Part shown: piece by piece, positions 6,683 to 15,295 of the stretch
Numbering within the stretch: position 1 is the first letter of the stretch
How the letters are laid out: every line of letters starts with the position of its first letter
Source of the DNA: Bacteroidales bacterium UBA1064
GTDB lineage: Bacteria; Bacteroidota; Bacteroidia; Bacteroidales; Tenuifilaceae
Direction: 5' to 3'
DNA: 23,572 nucleotides
Assembly: GCA_002316235.1 (NCBI GenBank)
Contig: DCDD01000045.1
Span: forward strand, 1 to 23,572
Program-made: the position numbers and the translations under genes
Notes under the pieces: model-generated
What the model saw: only the letters and a program-made list of their open reading frames with translations
Told to the model about the DNA's origin: nothing
Database searches by the model: none

Positions 6683-9184
6683 TTAGAATTTAAGCTGCAA
6701 CCTGATATTTAAGCGCCTTGAGGTTAGGTAGTTGGGAACAGCAAAGGTATCTGATTCACCCTGCTGGTTGCCAACGGTTTGAATCCAGAGGTAGGAAACC
6801 GTGTTGTTGAAATTAAACAGGTTGAAAACCTCGGCGCCCAACCATATCCCCTTAAATCCTTTCAACTTCCGGGATATACCATTAGAAGAGATTTCGTCAC
6901 GGAGTATCTTGGTAAAACCGATGTCAACCCTTTTGTAATCCTTCATTCTGAAGGTAACATCATACCTGTCGATACCGTTCACACCAACAGGCAAGCCTGT
7001 CCCGTAGTTAGCGCTAAGGTGTACCCTGAAAGTCGGATTACCGGGAAGGTAATCCTGGAAGAACAAGTTAAACCCCAGGGTTTGATCGGTTGGTCGGGGA
7101 TAGTACCCTGGGTAAACCGTTTGTCCGTTGGCGTCAACATAGCTATCGTGAAGAATATCCTCCATGGTTTTAAGTAGCGAAATGCTAACCCACGACTCGG
7201 CATCCTCAAGCAGCTCACCATTAAGCTTAATATCAACGCCCCGGGCAAAACCCTTAGCCAGGTTTTGTCCAGCATAACGAATTCGCACGTTGTCAACTTT
7301 ATAGGGGATAAGGTTGTCGAGCCATTTGTTGTAAAGTTCTACCGACAGCTTAAAAGGTCGGTTCCAGGCAGTAAAGTAGTATTCCAAACCAGCAAGCAGC
7401 TGCACCGAACGTTGAGCTTTGATATTTGGATTTAAGCTTCCGTTGGGCATTCGCAGCTCCCGGTAAAACGGAGGTTGGTAGTAAACGCCACCCGCTAAAT
7501 GGAAGTTAAAATTTTTAAGTCTTTGATTTTTAAGCGATAACGAGACTCGGGGACTTACCAGCACATCACCGGTATAATCCCAGTAGAGAAGACGTAGTCC
7601 GGTATTTGTGGCAAGGGTAAATGCCCCTCTGCTTAAGCTGTAATCGAGCTGTGAAAAAGCCGATAACTTATTCACCGAGGTTGAGTTACCTGCTACCATC
7701 ACATTTGAAAGGCCAATGGCTGAACCATTATAGGGAATGGCATAGCCTGAGGAGTCAAGCAGATTCCACTCGTTCAGTTCATCGTCGAAGAACTCATGCT
7801 GAAGCTGGGCGCCCCATTTTAGCTTGGCATTTGAAAACCTCACACTTCCAACAAGCCCAAAATTATTGATGCGGGCAAAGAGGAAGTTGCGGGCATGATT
7901 CAGAAATCCACCGATTCCTACGTTAATCAGACTGTCGCCATAGGAACCCGATCCCATTGAGTTGTCAAGCTCATTCAGGAAGTATTCTCCAAGCAGGTCG
8001 AATGTTTCGGACTCGCGAGTAAGGTAGTTTGCAGAGTAAATCTTTATGCTGGTGTTTTGGCTTGGGGCATACTCCACATAAGCGGCTCCCATTCCCGAAA
8101 TGTACCTGTCCAGCTCCTTACCCTCGTAGTATATTTTCAGCTGAAGCGCATTGCTGAACACGCCAAACCTGGTTTCTCTAACATCTGGAGCAAACTGGTA
8201 GCTGTTGGTGGCATAATTGCCCAGAAAGCTAAACGCAAGCTTATCATTCAACCTATACGAAAACAACCCCTGCCAATCGAGGAATGAAGGGGTGTAGTCG
8301 CCCTTTACGTCAAGCGTGTTCAGCAGGTAGCTTGAAGTTTTGTAGCGCACTCCGGTTATGTACGAAAACTTCCGGTTACCCAAAACACCCTCGGTGTATG
8401 CAGAGGCACCAAGCAGACTTAGAGACACACCAGACTGGTAGGAGGTCGGCATTCGGTAGCTCACATTCAGAACCGACGACATCCTGTCGCCAAACTCGGC
8501 GTTGAATGCTCCGGCAGAAAACTCTACAGCCGATACCAAATCGGAATTTATGAAGCTTAACCCCTCCTGCTGCCCCGATCTTACTAAAAATGGCCTGTAA
8601 ATTTCAATATCGTTAACGTAAACCAAGTTCTCATCAAAATTTCCCCCCCTAACCGAGTACTGCGAGCTAAGCTCGTTGGTTGATGCCACGCCCGGCATCA
8701 GCTTGATAATGGATTCAAAATTCCCAGAAACATTGGGCATAAAGCTAATATCCCTGGCGTTAACCCTTTCGATGTTACCCGTCCAGCGACGGTCGGACGA
8801 TACACGAATCTCATCAATCAGCAACTCGTTAACATCTAGCTTCACCCTAAGCTCAACAATTGGGCTATTTACGTCTGCATTAATAAGAACCGAAGTGCTT
8901 TTGTAGCCTACACACGAAATGGTGAGAACAGCACTTTGCGCAGCCGGAAGGGTAATGCGAAACCGTCCATTGATATCGGTCGAAACCCCTATTGGCCCAC
9001 CCTCTACAACAACGCTGGCAAAAGGAACAGGGCTGCCAACCGAGTCGGTTACAAACCCTACAACCAGGAGCTGACCCGTCTGGCCTTTTACAACCATAAC
9101 GGTTACCATTAACAACAGGAGCAACCCTGCTTTAAAGAAATAGAAAGCAGCGGAAACCTTAGTCTTATCCTGTTTTTCGGGCAT
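6683..9184 (-). CDS. TonB-dependent outer-membrane receptor with CarboxypepD_reg domain
   Basis: The 833-residue precursor has a hydrophobic signal segment at about 17-34, ending near VVKGQTG. A carboxypeptidase regulatory-like beta-sandwich follows at about 38-115 (GFVTDSVGSPVPFASVVV, then STDINGRFRITLP). A TonB plug spans about 130-245, with the family-typical QYSVRGGNFDENLVYVN and GAFNAEFGDRMSSVLN. The rest is a beta-barrel ending in RLQLKF, whose terminal Phe suits the Bam signal. It imports an unknown substrate across the outer membrane using TonB energy. It is shorter than SusC proteins and has no SusD partner beside it, so a polysaccharide-utilisation role is unlikely. A -7 element lies at 9226-9219. 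The hybrid kinase gene follows on the same strand. Confidence 0.93.
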   Translation of the reverse strand: MPEKQDKTKVSAAFYFFKAGLLLLLMVTVMVVKGQTGQLLVVGFVTDSVGSPVPFASVVVEGGPIGVSTDINGRFRITLPAAQSAVLTISCVGYKSTSVLINADVNSPIVELRVKLDVNELLIDEIRVSSDRRWTGNIERVNARDISFMPNVSGNFESIIKLMPGVASTNELSSQYSVRGGNFDENLVYVNDIEIYRPFLVRSGQQEGLSFINSDLVSAVEFSAGAFNAEFGDRMSSVLNVSYRMPTSYQSGVSLSLLGASAYTEGVLGNRKFSYITGVRYKTSSYLLNTLDVKGDYTPSFLDWQGLFSYRLNDKLAFSFLGNYATNSYQFAPDVRETRFGVFSNALQLKIYYEGKELDRYISGMGAAYVEYAPSQNTSIKIYSANYLTRESETFDLLGEYFLNELDNSMGSGSYGDSLINVGIGGFLNHARNFLFARINNFGLVGSVRFSNAKLKWGAQLQHEFFDDELNEWNLLDSSGYAIPYNGSAIGLSNVMVAGNSTSVNKLSAFSQLDYSLSRGAFTLATNTGLRLLYWDYTGDVLVSPRVSLSLKNQRLKNFNFHLAGGVYYQPPFYRELRMPNGSLNPNIKAQRSVQLLAGLEYYFTAWNRPFKLSVELYNKWLDNLIPYKVDNVRIRYAGQNLAKGFARGVDIKLNGELLEDAESWVSISLLKTMEDILHDSYVDANGQTVYPGYYPRPTDQTLGFNLFFQDYLPGNPTFRVHLSANYGTGLPVGVNGIDRYDVTFRMKDYKRVDIGFTKILRDEISSNGISRKLKGFKGIWLGAEVFNLFNFNNTVSYLWIQTVGNQQGESDTFAVPNYLTSRRLNIRLQLKF

Positions 9185-9218
9185 TACAAGTTGTTGAGTT
9201 TATCTGTACATATTCCCT

Positions 9219-9226
9219 CAAAAGTA
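9219..9226 (-). promoter_or_regulatory. -7 element for the TonB-dependent receptor gene
   Basis: The minus strand reads TACTTTTG, a full match to TAnnTTTG, 34 bases upstream of the receptor ATG. A TTG trinucleotide (9245-9243 on the minus strand) lies 16 bases further upstream, slightly closer than the usual -33 spacing. Confidence 0.5.
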
Positions 9227-9392
9227 GCATGCTGAACAATACCAAGCCTAAGAATAACCATATTTGCTTAAAAAAATTGTGCTACAATAGCTGTCAACAT
9301 GGTTTACAAATCAAATTTCCTTACCTTTAGTTGATTTTTTAATTTACTCCCGCTTTCGATTTACCTAATTGTGAAACATAAAATGCCTGAGC

Positions 9393-9800
9393 ATGATTCA
9401 ACAGGTTGAATTTGCCCTCCCCAAATTTCCAATTGGTTTTCACCTGATAACCGAGTTGGTTGTTAAAAAATTGCCGGCGTTACCCGAAACCGGAATGGCC
9501 AACATATTCATTAAGCACACCTCGGCAGCGCTAACAATTAATGAGAATGCCGATTACACCGTACGAAAAGATTTTCAGAAATTTATATCCACCCTTGTCC
9601 CTTTTTCCAACACCTACGAGCATACCCTGGAAGGTGAAGACGATATGACTGCCCATATTAAATCGTCTCTCCTAGGCCAATCGGTTTGGATTCCCATCTC
9701 TAACGGAGAGCTGAACCTTGGCACCTGGCAGGGAATTTACCTATGCGAGTTTCGAAATCATGGGGGAAACCGTAAGCTGGTTATTACTATCATTTCCTGA
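9393..9800 (+). CDS. yjbQ: YjbQ/UPF0047 family protein (secondary thiamine-phosphate synthase)
   Basis: This complete 135-residue protein has the usual length and the three family signatures. These are IFIKHTSAALTINENAD (His42), the acidic GEDDMTAHIKSSLLG (His88) and LGTWQGIYLCEFRNHGG near the C-terminus. E. coli YjbQ has weak thiamine-phosphate synthase activity, which gave the family its product name; its physiological role is uncertain. The protein should be cytosolic and trimeric by family knowledge. It is divergent from the receptor gene. A weak promoter-like TACCTTTA at 9322-9329 differs from the -7 consensus at its last base. No thiamine genes lie nearby and no TPP riboswitch was recognised upstream. 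Confidence 0.93.
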   Translation: MIQQVEFALPKFPIGFHLITELVVKKLPALPETGMANIFIKHTSAALTINENADYTVRKDFQKFISTLVPFSNTYEHTLEGEDDMTAHIKSSLLGQSVWIPISNGELNLGTWQGIYLCEFRNHGGNRKLVITIIS

Positions 9801-9875
9801 CGTAACATTACCTACCTTAAATTTTAACTTTTCATCAAAAAAGGGCTTTTAGCTTAATCATTCTAAAATAATTCC

Positions 9876-9883
9876 TACTTTTG
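9876..9883 (+). promoter_or_regulatory. -7 element for iorAB
   Basis: TACTTTTG, followed by C, matches the -7 consensus in the 298-base gap between yjbQ and iorA. A start site about 6 bases downstream would give a 5' leader of roughly 200 nt, unusually long for this window. No distinct -33 TTG was found. Confidence 0.5.
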
Positions 9884-9939
9884 CTAACAATCAGAACCCA
9901 ATTTTGAACTGAATGGTTTAAAACTGAAATGATTTTATC

Positions 9940-10011
9940 ATGTATTCGGCGTATTACTTATATAACGTTGCCCAGAACGTAGGTTACCTGAAGCGTTTTG
10001 GTGGCCTTTAG
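9940..10011 (+). CDS. Candidate tyrosine-rich leader peptide upstream of iorA (23 aa)
   Basis: An ATG-initiated ORF of 23 codons plus stop lies inside the presumed iorA leader, about 50 nt after the predicted transcription start. It encodes MYSAYYLYNVAQNVGYLKRF, then GGL. Five residues are Tyr (positions 2, 5, 6, 8, 16) and one is Phe. Because iorAB acts on pyruvates derived from aromatic amino acids, a Tyr-sensing leader peptide is conceivable. Against this, the region is AT-rich, Tyr codons are frequent by chance there, no Shine-Dalgarno is obvious and no clear terminator/antiterminator pair follows. Only a weak TTAGCT/AGCTAA stem is present (10019-10024 with 10042-10047). Treat it as a hypothesis. 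Confidence 0.2.
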   Translation: MYSAYYLYNVAQNVGYLKRFGGL

Positions 10012-10098
10012 AACTTGTTTAGCTTATACCATTACCTTAATAGCTAACCACGCCAAAGCAAAAGCCAAATAACAATTTTGAAGAATAAACCAAACGAA

Positions 10099-11709
10099 AT
10101 GGAAAAGTTACTACTTCTAGGCGATGAAGCCATTGCCCAGGGAGCAATAGACGGAGGGCTATCGGGCATTTACGCCTACCCTGGCACCCCATCAACAGAA
10201 ATCATGGAGTATGTTCAGGGTTCAAAAATGGCTGCCGAACGGAACATTCACAGGCAATGGTCGGCCAACGAAAAGACAGCCATGGAAGCTGCTATCGGCA
10301 TGTCCTATGCTGGCAAGCGTGCAATGGTGTGTTTTAAGCACGTAGGGCTCAACGTGGCTGCCGACGCCTTTATTAATTCTGCCATAACAGGCGTTAATGG
10401 AGGGCTGGTGGTAGTATCGGCCGACGATCCCTCCATGCACTCATCGCAAAACGAGCAGGACTCAAGGTTCTATGGTAAATTTGCCATGATTCCCATTCTT
10501 GAGCCATCAAACCAGCAGGAGGCCTACGACATGGCCTACCAAAGTTTTGAACTCTCCGAAAGGCTTAACGTCCCCGTGCTGTTCAGGATTACAACCCGGA
10601 TGGCACACTCCCGCGCCGATATTAGCAGGCATGAAGTTAAGGATCAAAACAAGCTTAGAATGCCGCTCGACCCAAGACAGTACGTTTTACTTCCCGCAAT
10701 AGCACGTAAAAACTATAAAAAGCTTCTTTCCACCCAACCTGCTATTGAGCTGGAGGCTGAACAATCTAAATTTAACGCCTTCATTCCAGGAGAAAACCAC
10801 GACATGGGTATTGTAGCTACCGGAATTGCCTACAACTACCTGGTTGAAAACTACCCCAACCACCAGTGTCCCTTTCCGGTTGTCAGGATTGGACACTACC
10901 CTATTCCCCGCAAAAAAATTACCGAGCTCTACGAAAGCTGCAAATCGCTGCTGGTTATTGAAGAGGGATACCCCATGGTGGAAGAGATGCTTAGGGGATT
11001 TTTCAATGTTGGCAAGCCAATTCATGGACGGCTCGACGGGACCCTACCCCGCGACGGCGAGTTAAATCCAAACATAGTTGCCAAGGCATTAGGTTTCCCG
11101 GCTGCTGGTGAAGAGCCTTTGGCAGAAGTTGTAAAAAACCGCCCTCCATCGCTCTGCATGGGATGTGGACACCGTGATGTTTACACGGATTTGAACGAGG
11201 CAATTAAGGACTACAGCGCCGGCCGGGTTTTTTCCGACATTGGGTGCTACACCCTGGGAGCTTTGCCACCATTCAACGCCATAAATTCATGCGTTGACAT
11301 GGGAGCCTCCATTACAATGGCCAAAGGGGCAGCTGATGCCGGACTTGTTCCAGCTGTTGCTGTCATTGGCGACTCCACCTTCACCCACAGCGGTATGACA
11401 GGGCTACTCGATGCTGTAAACGAAAACTCCCCTATAACCATCATCATCTCCGATAATTCAACTGCCGGTATGACCGGAGGCCAGGATTCTTCGGCAACAG
11501 GTAAAATTGTTGACATTTGCAGGGGTATGGGCGTTGACCCCAGCCACATCAGGGTGGTTGTACCGTTAAAGAAAAACCACGAGGAAAACGTCAAGATAAT
11601 TCGCGAGGAGCTAGCCTATAATGGCGTTTCCGTAATAATCCCCCAGCGTGAGTGCATTCAGACTTTCGCCCGTAGGAAAAAAACAGAAAAGAAAGAATCA
11701 AATGATTAG
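10099..11709 (+). CDS. iorA: Indolepyruvate ferredoxin oxidoreductase, alpha subunit (short form)
   Basis: With IorB this TPP enzyme oxidatively decarboxylates aryl-pyruvates (from Trp, Phe, Tyr) to aryl-acetyl-CoA, CO2 and reduced ferredoxin. The 536-residue product opens with MEKLLLLGDEAIAQGA and YAYPGTPSTEI (the PFOR N-terminal pyrimidine-binding domain). A transketolase-like middle region follows. The C-terminal TPP domain carries LCMGCGHRD (Cys353, Cys356), SDIGCYTLGALPPF and GDSTFTHSGM followed by DNSTAGMTGG. It ends shortly after a lone Cys in QRECIQTF and a lysine-rich tail. The C-terminal two-cluster ferredoxin domain of archaeal IorA is absent. The frame is open back to a TTG at 10078, but the ATG at 10099 gives the normal IorA N-terminus. 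iorB follows after 109 bases. Confidence 0.95.
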   Translation: MEKLLLLGDEAIAQGAIDGGLSGIYAYPGTPSTEIMEYVQGSKMAAERNIHRQWSANEKTAMEAAIGMSYAGKRAMVCFKHVGLNVAADAFINSAITGVNGGLVVVSADDPSMHSSQNEQDSRFYGKFAMIPILEPSNQQEAYDMAYQSFELSERLNVPVLFRITTRMAHSRADISRHEVKDQNKLRMPLDPRQYVLLPAIARKNYKKLLSTQPAIELEAEQSKFNAFIPGENHDMGIVATGIAYNYLVENYPNHQCPFPVVRIGHYPIPRKKITELYESCKSLLVIEEGYPMVEEMLRGFFNVGKPIHGRLDGTLPRDGELNPNIVAKALGFPAAGEEPLAEVVKNRPPSLCMGCGHRDVYTDLNEAIKDYSAGRVFSDIGCYTLGALPPFNAINSCVDMGASITMAKGAADAGLVPAVAVIGDSTFTHSGMTGLLDAVNENSPITIIISDNSTAGMTGGQDSSATGKIVDICRGMGVDPSHIRVVVPLKKNHEENVKIIREELAYNGVSVIIPQRECIQTFARRKKTEKKESND

Positions 11710-11782
11710 CAATGAGCTGGAGAAAGTTTACCATGCATCTTTTTCGGATGAACGTAGCTCAGCAATTAATCAATATTTCTAA
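11702..11782 (+). CDS. Possible small ORF between iorA and iorB (26 aa), unrecognised
   Basis: An ATG overlaps the end of iorA by 8 bases (ATGATTAG arrangement) and opens a frame of 26 codons, MISNELEKVYHASFSDERSS then AINQYF, that stops 36 bases before iorB. Overlapping start/stop arrangements favour translational coupling. The 109-base gap is also longer than expected inside a two-subunit operon. Nothing identifies the peptide, and an ORF this short can occur by chance. Confidence 0.15.
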   Translation: MISNELEKVYHASFSDERSSAINQYF

Positions 11783-11818
11783 CAACGTATTATATATCAA
11801 CTAGTTAAACAATTTATA

Positions 11819-12400
11819 ATGAATAACGATATAATTTTAGCAGGTGTTGGCGGACAGGGAATTCTTTCAATTGCTGCGGCAATTGGCCTGGCCGCTGTTA
11901 ACAGCAACCTGCATATCAAGCAATCGGAGGTTCACGGTATGAGTCAACGCGGGGGTGATGTGCAATCGCACCTTCGCATTTCCGATGCACCCATTGCCTC
12001 CGACTTAATTCCCGCCGGAAAAGCCCACCTGATTATCTCGGTTGAACCCATGGAAGGCTTACGCTACATGCCATTTCTGTCGAAAAACGGATGGCTGGTT
12101 ACCAACATAACCCCCTTTGACAACATACCCGACTACCCAAAGGTGGACGAGATACTAAAGAGGGTGAAAGCCGTTAAAAACCATATTGCCCTCGATGCCG
12201 ACTCCATTGCCAAGGAGTGCGGGTCAACAAAGGCTTCAAACATCGTCATGCTAGGGGCAGCCTCACCTTTTATTGATATTCCTGCCGCTGGCATAGAGGA
12301 GGGAATACGGCAGCTATTTAACCGTAAGGGAGAGGATATCGTCAACCTTAACCTTAAAGCCTTCAGGGCTGGCAGAGAATACAGCGAAAAGAACCGCTAA
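11819..12400 (+). CDS. iorB: Indolepyruvate oxidoreductase, beta subunit
   Basis: This complete 193-residue protein of the PFOR gamma/IorB fold (POR domain) partners IorA. Signatures are the N-terminal ILAGVGGQGILS and the substrate/CoA-side motif HGMSQRGGDVQSHLRIS. The sequence SDLIPAGKAHLIISVEPME also fits, as does the C-terminal ASNIVMLGAASPF region. It carries no cysteine cluster. With an IorA that also lacks a ferredoxin domain, the complex has few visible sites for iron-sulphur clusters besides the cysteines in the IorA TPP domain. A strong terminator lies 100 bases downstream. The phenylacetate-CoA ligase gene that often accompanies iorAB is not present here. Confidence 0.95.
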   Translation: MNNDIILAGVGGQGILSIAAAIGLAAVNSNLHIKQSEVHGMSQRGGDVQSHLRISDAPIASDLIPAGKAHLIISVEPMEGLRYMPFLSKNGWLVTNITPFDNIPDYPKVDEILKRVKAVKNHIALDADSIAKECGSTKASNIVMLGAASPFIDIPAAGIEEGIRQLFNRKGEDIVNLNLKAFRAGREYSEKNR

Positions 12401-12498
12401 TCCTCTATTACCCTGCAAGAGTATACGTTGTTTAACCCACTGGAAATGAGGGTTACAGGTTTTCTCAGAAAATAGGTCGGCTACATTACACATTATCG

Positions 12499-12531
12499 AA
12501 AAACTCCAGCGACGGCTGGAGTTTTTTTTTT
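12499..12531 (+). terminator. Rho-independent terminator after iorB
   Basis: A perfect 8-bp stem, ACTCCAGC with GCTGGAGT (12503-12510 and 12515-12522), closes a 4-base loop and runs into about ten T residues. Flanking A/T pairs extend it, so it may act in both directions, but the only nearby gene end is iorB. Confidence 0.88.
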
Positions 12532-12536
12532 ACGCA

Positions 12537-12566
12537 TTGGTAAAGGTATGCAGGTCATTATTTTTG
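12537..12566 (+). promoter_or_regulatory. Promoter (-33 and -7) of the DUF5916 gene
   Basis: TTG at 12537-12539 and TATTTTTG at 12559-12566 are separated by 19 bases, matching the Bacteroidota -33/-7 arrangement. This is the best promoter in the window. A start site near 12572 would give a leader of about 80 nt. Confidence 0.65.
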
Positions 12567-12655
12567 CGTCCTACAGCAAATTTTCATCCCGCTTGCAGCA
12601 AAACTCAAAACATGTCGTCGTTATGTTGTTGTATTGAAAACCTTAAAACATAAGT

Positions 12656-15295
12656 ATGTATAAGTTGCTGCCCCCATTCTGCATTGCAATACTGCTATTT
12701 GCTGTTCAACCTGCCCAGGCATTCCTTGATGAGGATAAGAAAATTTGCCAGGCCGTCCGGGTAAATCCAAAACCCCCTGTTGTTGACGGAAGCCTTGACG
12801 ATGAAGTATGGGAAAAGGGTGAATGGAGCGGAAATTTTATCCAACATGAGCCCTACAACGGGAATGAGCCCAGCCAGAAATCCTACTTCAAAATTCTATA
12901 CGATAGCGACTACCTGTATGCTGCCTTTAAGATGAGCGATAGCGAGCCCGATAAGGTTGTATCGAGGATAACCCGGCGCGATGATGCCGACGGGGATAGG
13001 GTTACACTCTGCATCGACTCCTACTTTGACCAACGTACTGCATTCCTCTTTACAACCAACGCTGCAGGAGTGAAAAGTGATGAGGTGATGACCGAAAATG
13101 GTGATAAGGAAGATATGAACTGGGATCCCATCTGGTGGGCCAAAGCGGTTAAAACTCCCGATGGCTGGACAGCCGAAATGAAAATACCGTTAAACCAGCT
13201 TCGTTTCGCTAACTCATCCGACATGAAATGGGGCGTTCAGGTGATGCGGTACATTTACCGCAACCAGGAAACTGACCTCTGGCAGCATGTTCCAAAGGAT
13301 GCACCTGGATTTGTTCACCTTTTCGGCGAGCTGCACGGGCTAAACGGACTTGCCCCCAAGCGGCAGGTGGAGGTAGCACCCTACATGGTTACCAAAACCG
13401 AACGACTTGAGGCTGAATCTGGAAATCCCTTTATGACCGGTAAAAAAAATGGTTTCAATGCTGGCATTGACGCAAAAATAGGAATAACCAATAACTTCAC
13501 ACTCGACCTAACCGTTAACCCCGATTTTGGGCAGGTTGAAGCCGACCCTGCCGTGGTAAATCTTTCGGCTTTCGAAACCTACTTTGAGGAGAAAAGGCCA
13601 TTTTTTATTGAGGGAAGCGGCATGATGAACTTTTCGTTGATGTTTGGCGATGGCGACCTGGCAACCCAGAACCTGTTTTACTCCCGGAGAATTGGTCGCG
13701 CTCCCCAGCTTCAACCCGATTTGGACGATAACGAGTATGCTAAAATTCCTTCAAACACTGCAATCCTCGGCGCAGCCAAGGTTACCGGACGAACCGGAAA
13801 AGGCATGTCGGTTGGTATTCTTGAAACTATAACCAACAGCACCTACGCCACCATCGACAGTATGGGTGTTCGCACACATGAAATAGCGGAACCCCTCACC
13901 AACTACACAGTTGCCAGCGTGCGGCAGGAGTTTAGCGGAGGAAACACCATCATTTCGGGCATAGCTACTTCAACCAACCGCCAGCTGAACGATCTCTCCA
14001 GCGACTACTTTCATCAAAATGCCTTTACCGGCGGCATGGATTTACAGCGATTTTGGTCGAATAAGAAATACCTGTTTTGTGGAAAACTCTATTTTAGCCA
14101 TGTTAACGGAAGCAAGGAGGCTATAGCCAGAACTCAAACTTCTCCAGCTCGCTACTTTCAAAGGCCAGACAACAACTATGCCAGGCTCGACTCTACTCGC
14201 ACGTCGCTTACCGGTACTGGGGGATTGCTACAGTTTGGAAGGGTTGGCGAAGGACACCTGCAGTACATGGGAGCGGTTACCTGGCACTCCCCCCAACTCG
14301 AAATTAACGATATAGGATACATCCAGAACGTTGATGATATCTTTCAGGTGATGTGGGTTGGACTTAGGTTCTGGAAACCTACCCTGTGGTTTCGCTATGT
14401 AAACTTTAACCTTAACCAGTGGGCTACATGGAACTTTGGAGGGCAGTCAACCGATAAAGGTGGAAATATTAACTTCAACCTACAGTTCACCAACTACTGG
14501 ACATTTAATGCCGGGATTAACTATAACAGCGAGTCTCTGAGCGCCCATGCCCTTCGTGGTGGTCCAATGCTGAAGATACCAGGTAACTGGAATGCATGGT
14601 ATAATATAGGGACTGATGGGAGAAAAAAGCTGGTTTTCTACATGGGTGGATCAACGCTGGAAAGCAATGAGAACTACGCATACTACCAATCGGTTTACGC
14701 AACCCTTTCATACCGCCCCCTTAAAAATCTGCAACTTTCTCTAAACCCGTCATACTCCGTAAACAGTGATAAGCTCGAATTTGTTGAAAATGTTGATTAC
14801 GGCAACGAAACCCGCTATATCCAGGGAAAACTTAGCCAGAAAACGTTTGCCCTTTCGTTGAGAGTGGAATTTAGCATTAACCCCGACCTGTCGGTGCAGT
14901 ACTATGGCCGACCCTACCTTTCAAGTGGCAAGTACACCAAATTTAAGCGTATTACCAATCCAATGGCCAACAGTTTCGATCAACGATTCGTAACCTTTGA
15001 GCCCAGCCAGCTTGTTTACAACCAGGATGAGGAGGAATACTATGTTGACGAGAACAACGATGGCGGTTCCGACTACTCATTCTCCAACCGCAACTTCAAC
15101 TTTATGGACCTACAGTCGAACCTGATTGTGCGCTGGGAGTACAGACCGGGGTCAACCCTTTTCCTGGTTTGGACGCTGGGTAAGCAAGCCTACGAATCGG
15201 AGTACGGCAGCTCGTTGAACAACAACATCGAAACCCTTTACGACGCTCACCCCCATAATATATTCCTCCTGAAATTTTCGTACAGATTCAACTAG
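12656..15295 (+). CDS. CBM9-like / DUF5916 outer-membrane beta-barrel protein
   Basis: The 879-residue precursor has a signal peptide (residues 1-22, ending PAQA). A family-9 carbohydrate-binding-like domain follows at about 30-235, with PPVVDGSLDDEVWEKGEW, YDSDYLYAAFKMSD and the paired motifs GWTAEMKIPLNQLRF and MKWGVQVMRYIYRNQE. The rest matches DUF5916: NFTLDLTVNPDFGQVEADP, FFEEKRPFFIEGSG-like sequence and YSRRIGR, then an aromatic-rich beta-strand region to the C-terminal FLLKFSYRFN, typical of outer-membrane barrels. The role is unknown; some relatives are annotated as hydrolases only because of the CBM9-like front. It is flanked by the iorB terminator and a long spacer and has its own promoter, so it is likely monocistronic. 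Confidence 0.92.
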   Translation: MYKLLPPFCIAILLFAVQPAQAFLDEDKKICQAVRVNPKPPVVDGSLDDEVWEKGEWSGNFIQHEPYNGNEPSQKSYFKILYDSDYLYAAFKMSDSEPDKVVSRITRRDDADGDRVTLCIDSYFDQRTAFLFTTNAAGVKSDEVMTENGDKEDMNWDPIWWAKAVKTPDGWTAEMKIPLNQLRFANSSDMKWGVQVMRYIYRNQETDLWQHVPKDAPGFVHLFGELHGLNGLAPKRQVEVAPYMVTKTERLEAESGNPFMTGKKNGFNAGIDAKIGITNNFTLDLTVNPDFGQVEADPAVVNLSAFETYFEEKRPFFIEGSGMMNFSLMFGDGDLATQNLFYSRRIGRAPQLQPDLDDNEYAKIPSNTAILGAAKVTGRTGKGMSVGILETITNSTYATIDSMGVRTHEIAEPLTNYTVASVRQEFSGGNTIISGIATSTNRQLNDLSSDYFHQNAFTGGMDLQRFWSNKKYLFCGKLYFSHVNGSKEAIARTQTSPARYFQRPDNNYARLDSTRTSLTGTGGLLQFGRVGEGHLQYMGAVTWHSPQLEINDIGYIQNVDDIFQVMWVGLRFWKPTLWFRYVNFNLNQWATWNFGGQSTDKGGNINFNLQFTNYWTFNAGINYNSESLSAHALRGGPMLKIPGNWNAWYNIGTDGRKKLVFYMGGSTLESNENYAYYQSVYATLSYRPLKNLQLSLNPSYSVNSDKLEFVENVDYGNETRYIQGKLSQKTFALSLRVEFSINPDLSVQYYGRPYLSSGKYTKFKRITNPMANSFDQRFVTFEPSQLVYNQDEEEYYVDENNDGGSDYSFSNRNFNFMDLQSNLIVRWEYRPGSTLFLVWTLGKQAYESEYGSSLNNNIETLYDAHPHNIFLLKFSYRFN

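Noticed and set aside
6779..7177. 132-codon plus-strand frame opposite the TonB-dependent receptor
   Set aside because: It lies wholly within a well-supported coding region on the other strand and shows only antisense-shadow composition.
12430..12460. TAACCC/GGGTTA inverted repeat after iorB
   Set aside because: Weak stem with an 11-base loop and no T run; the strong terminator lies further downstream at 12499-12531.
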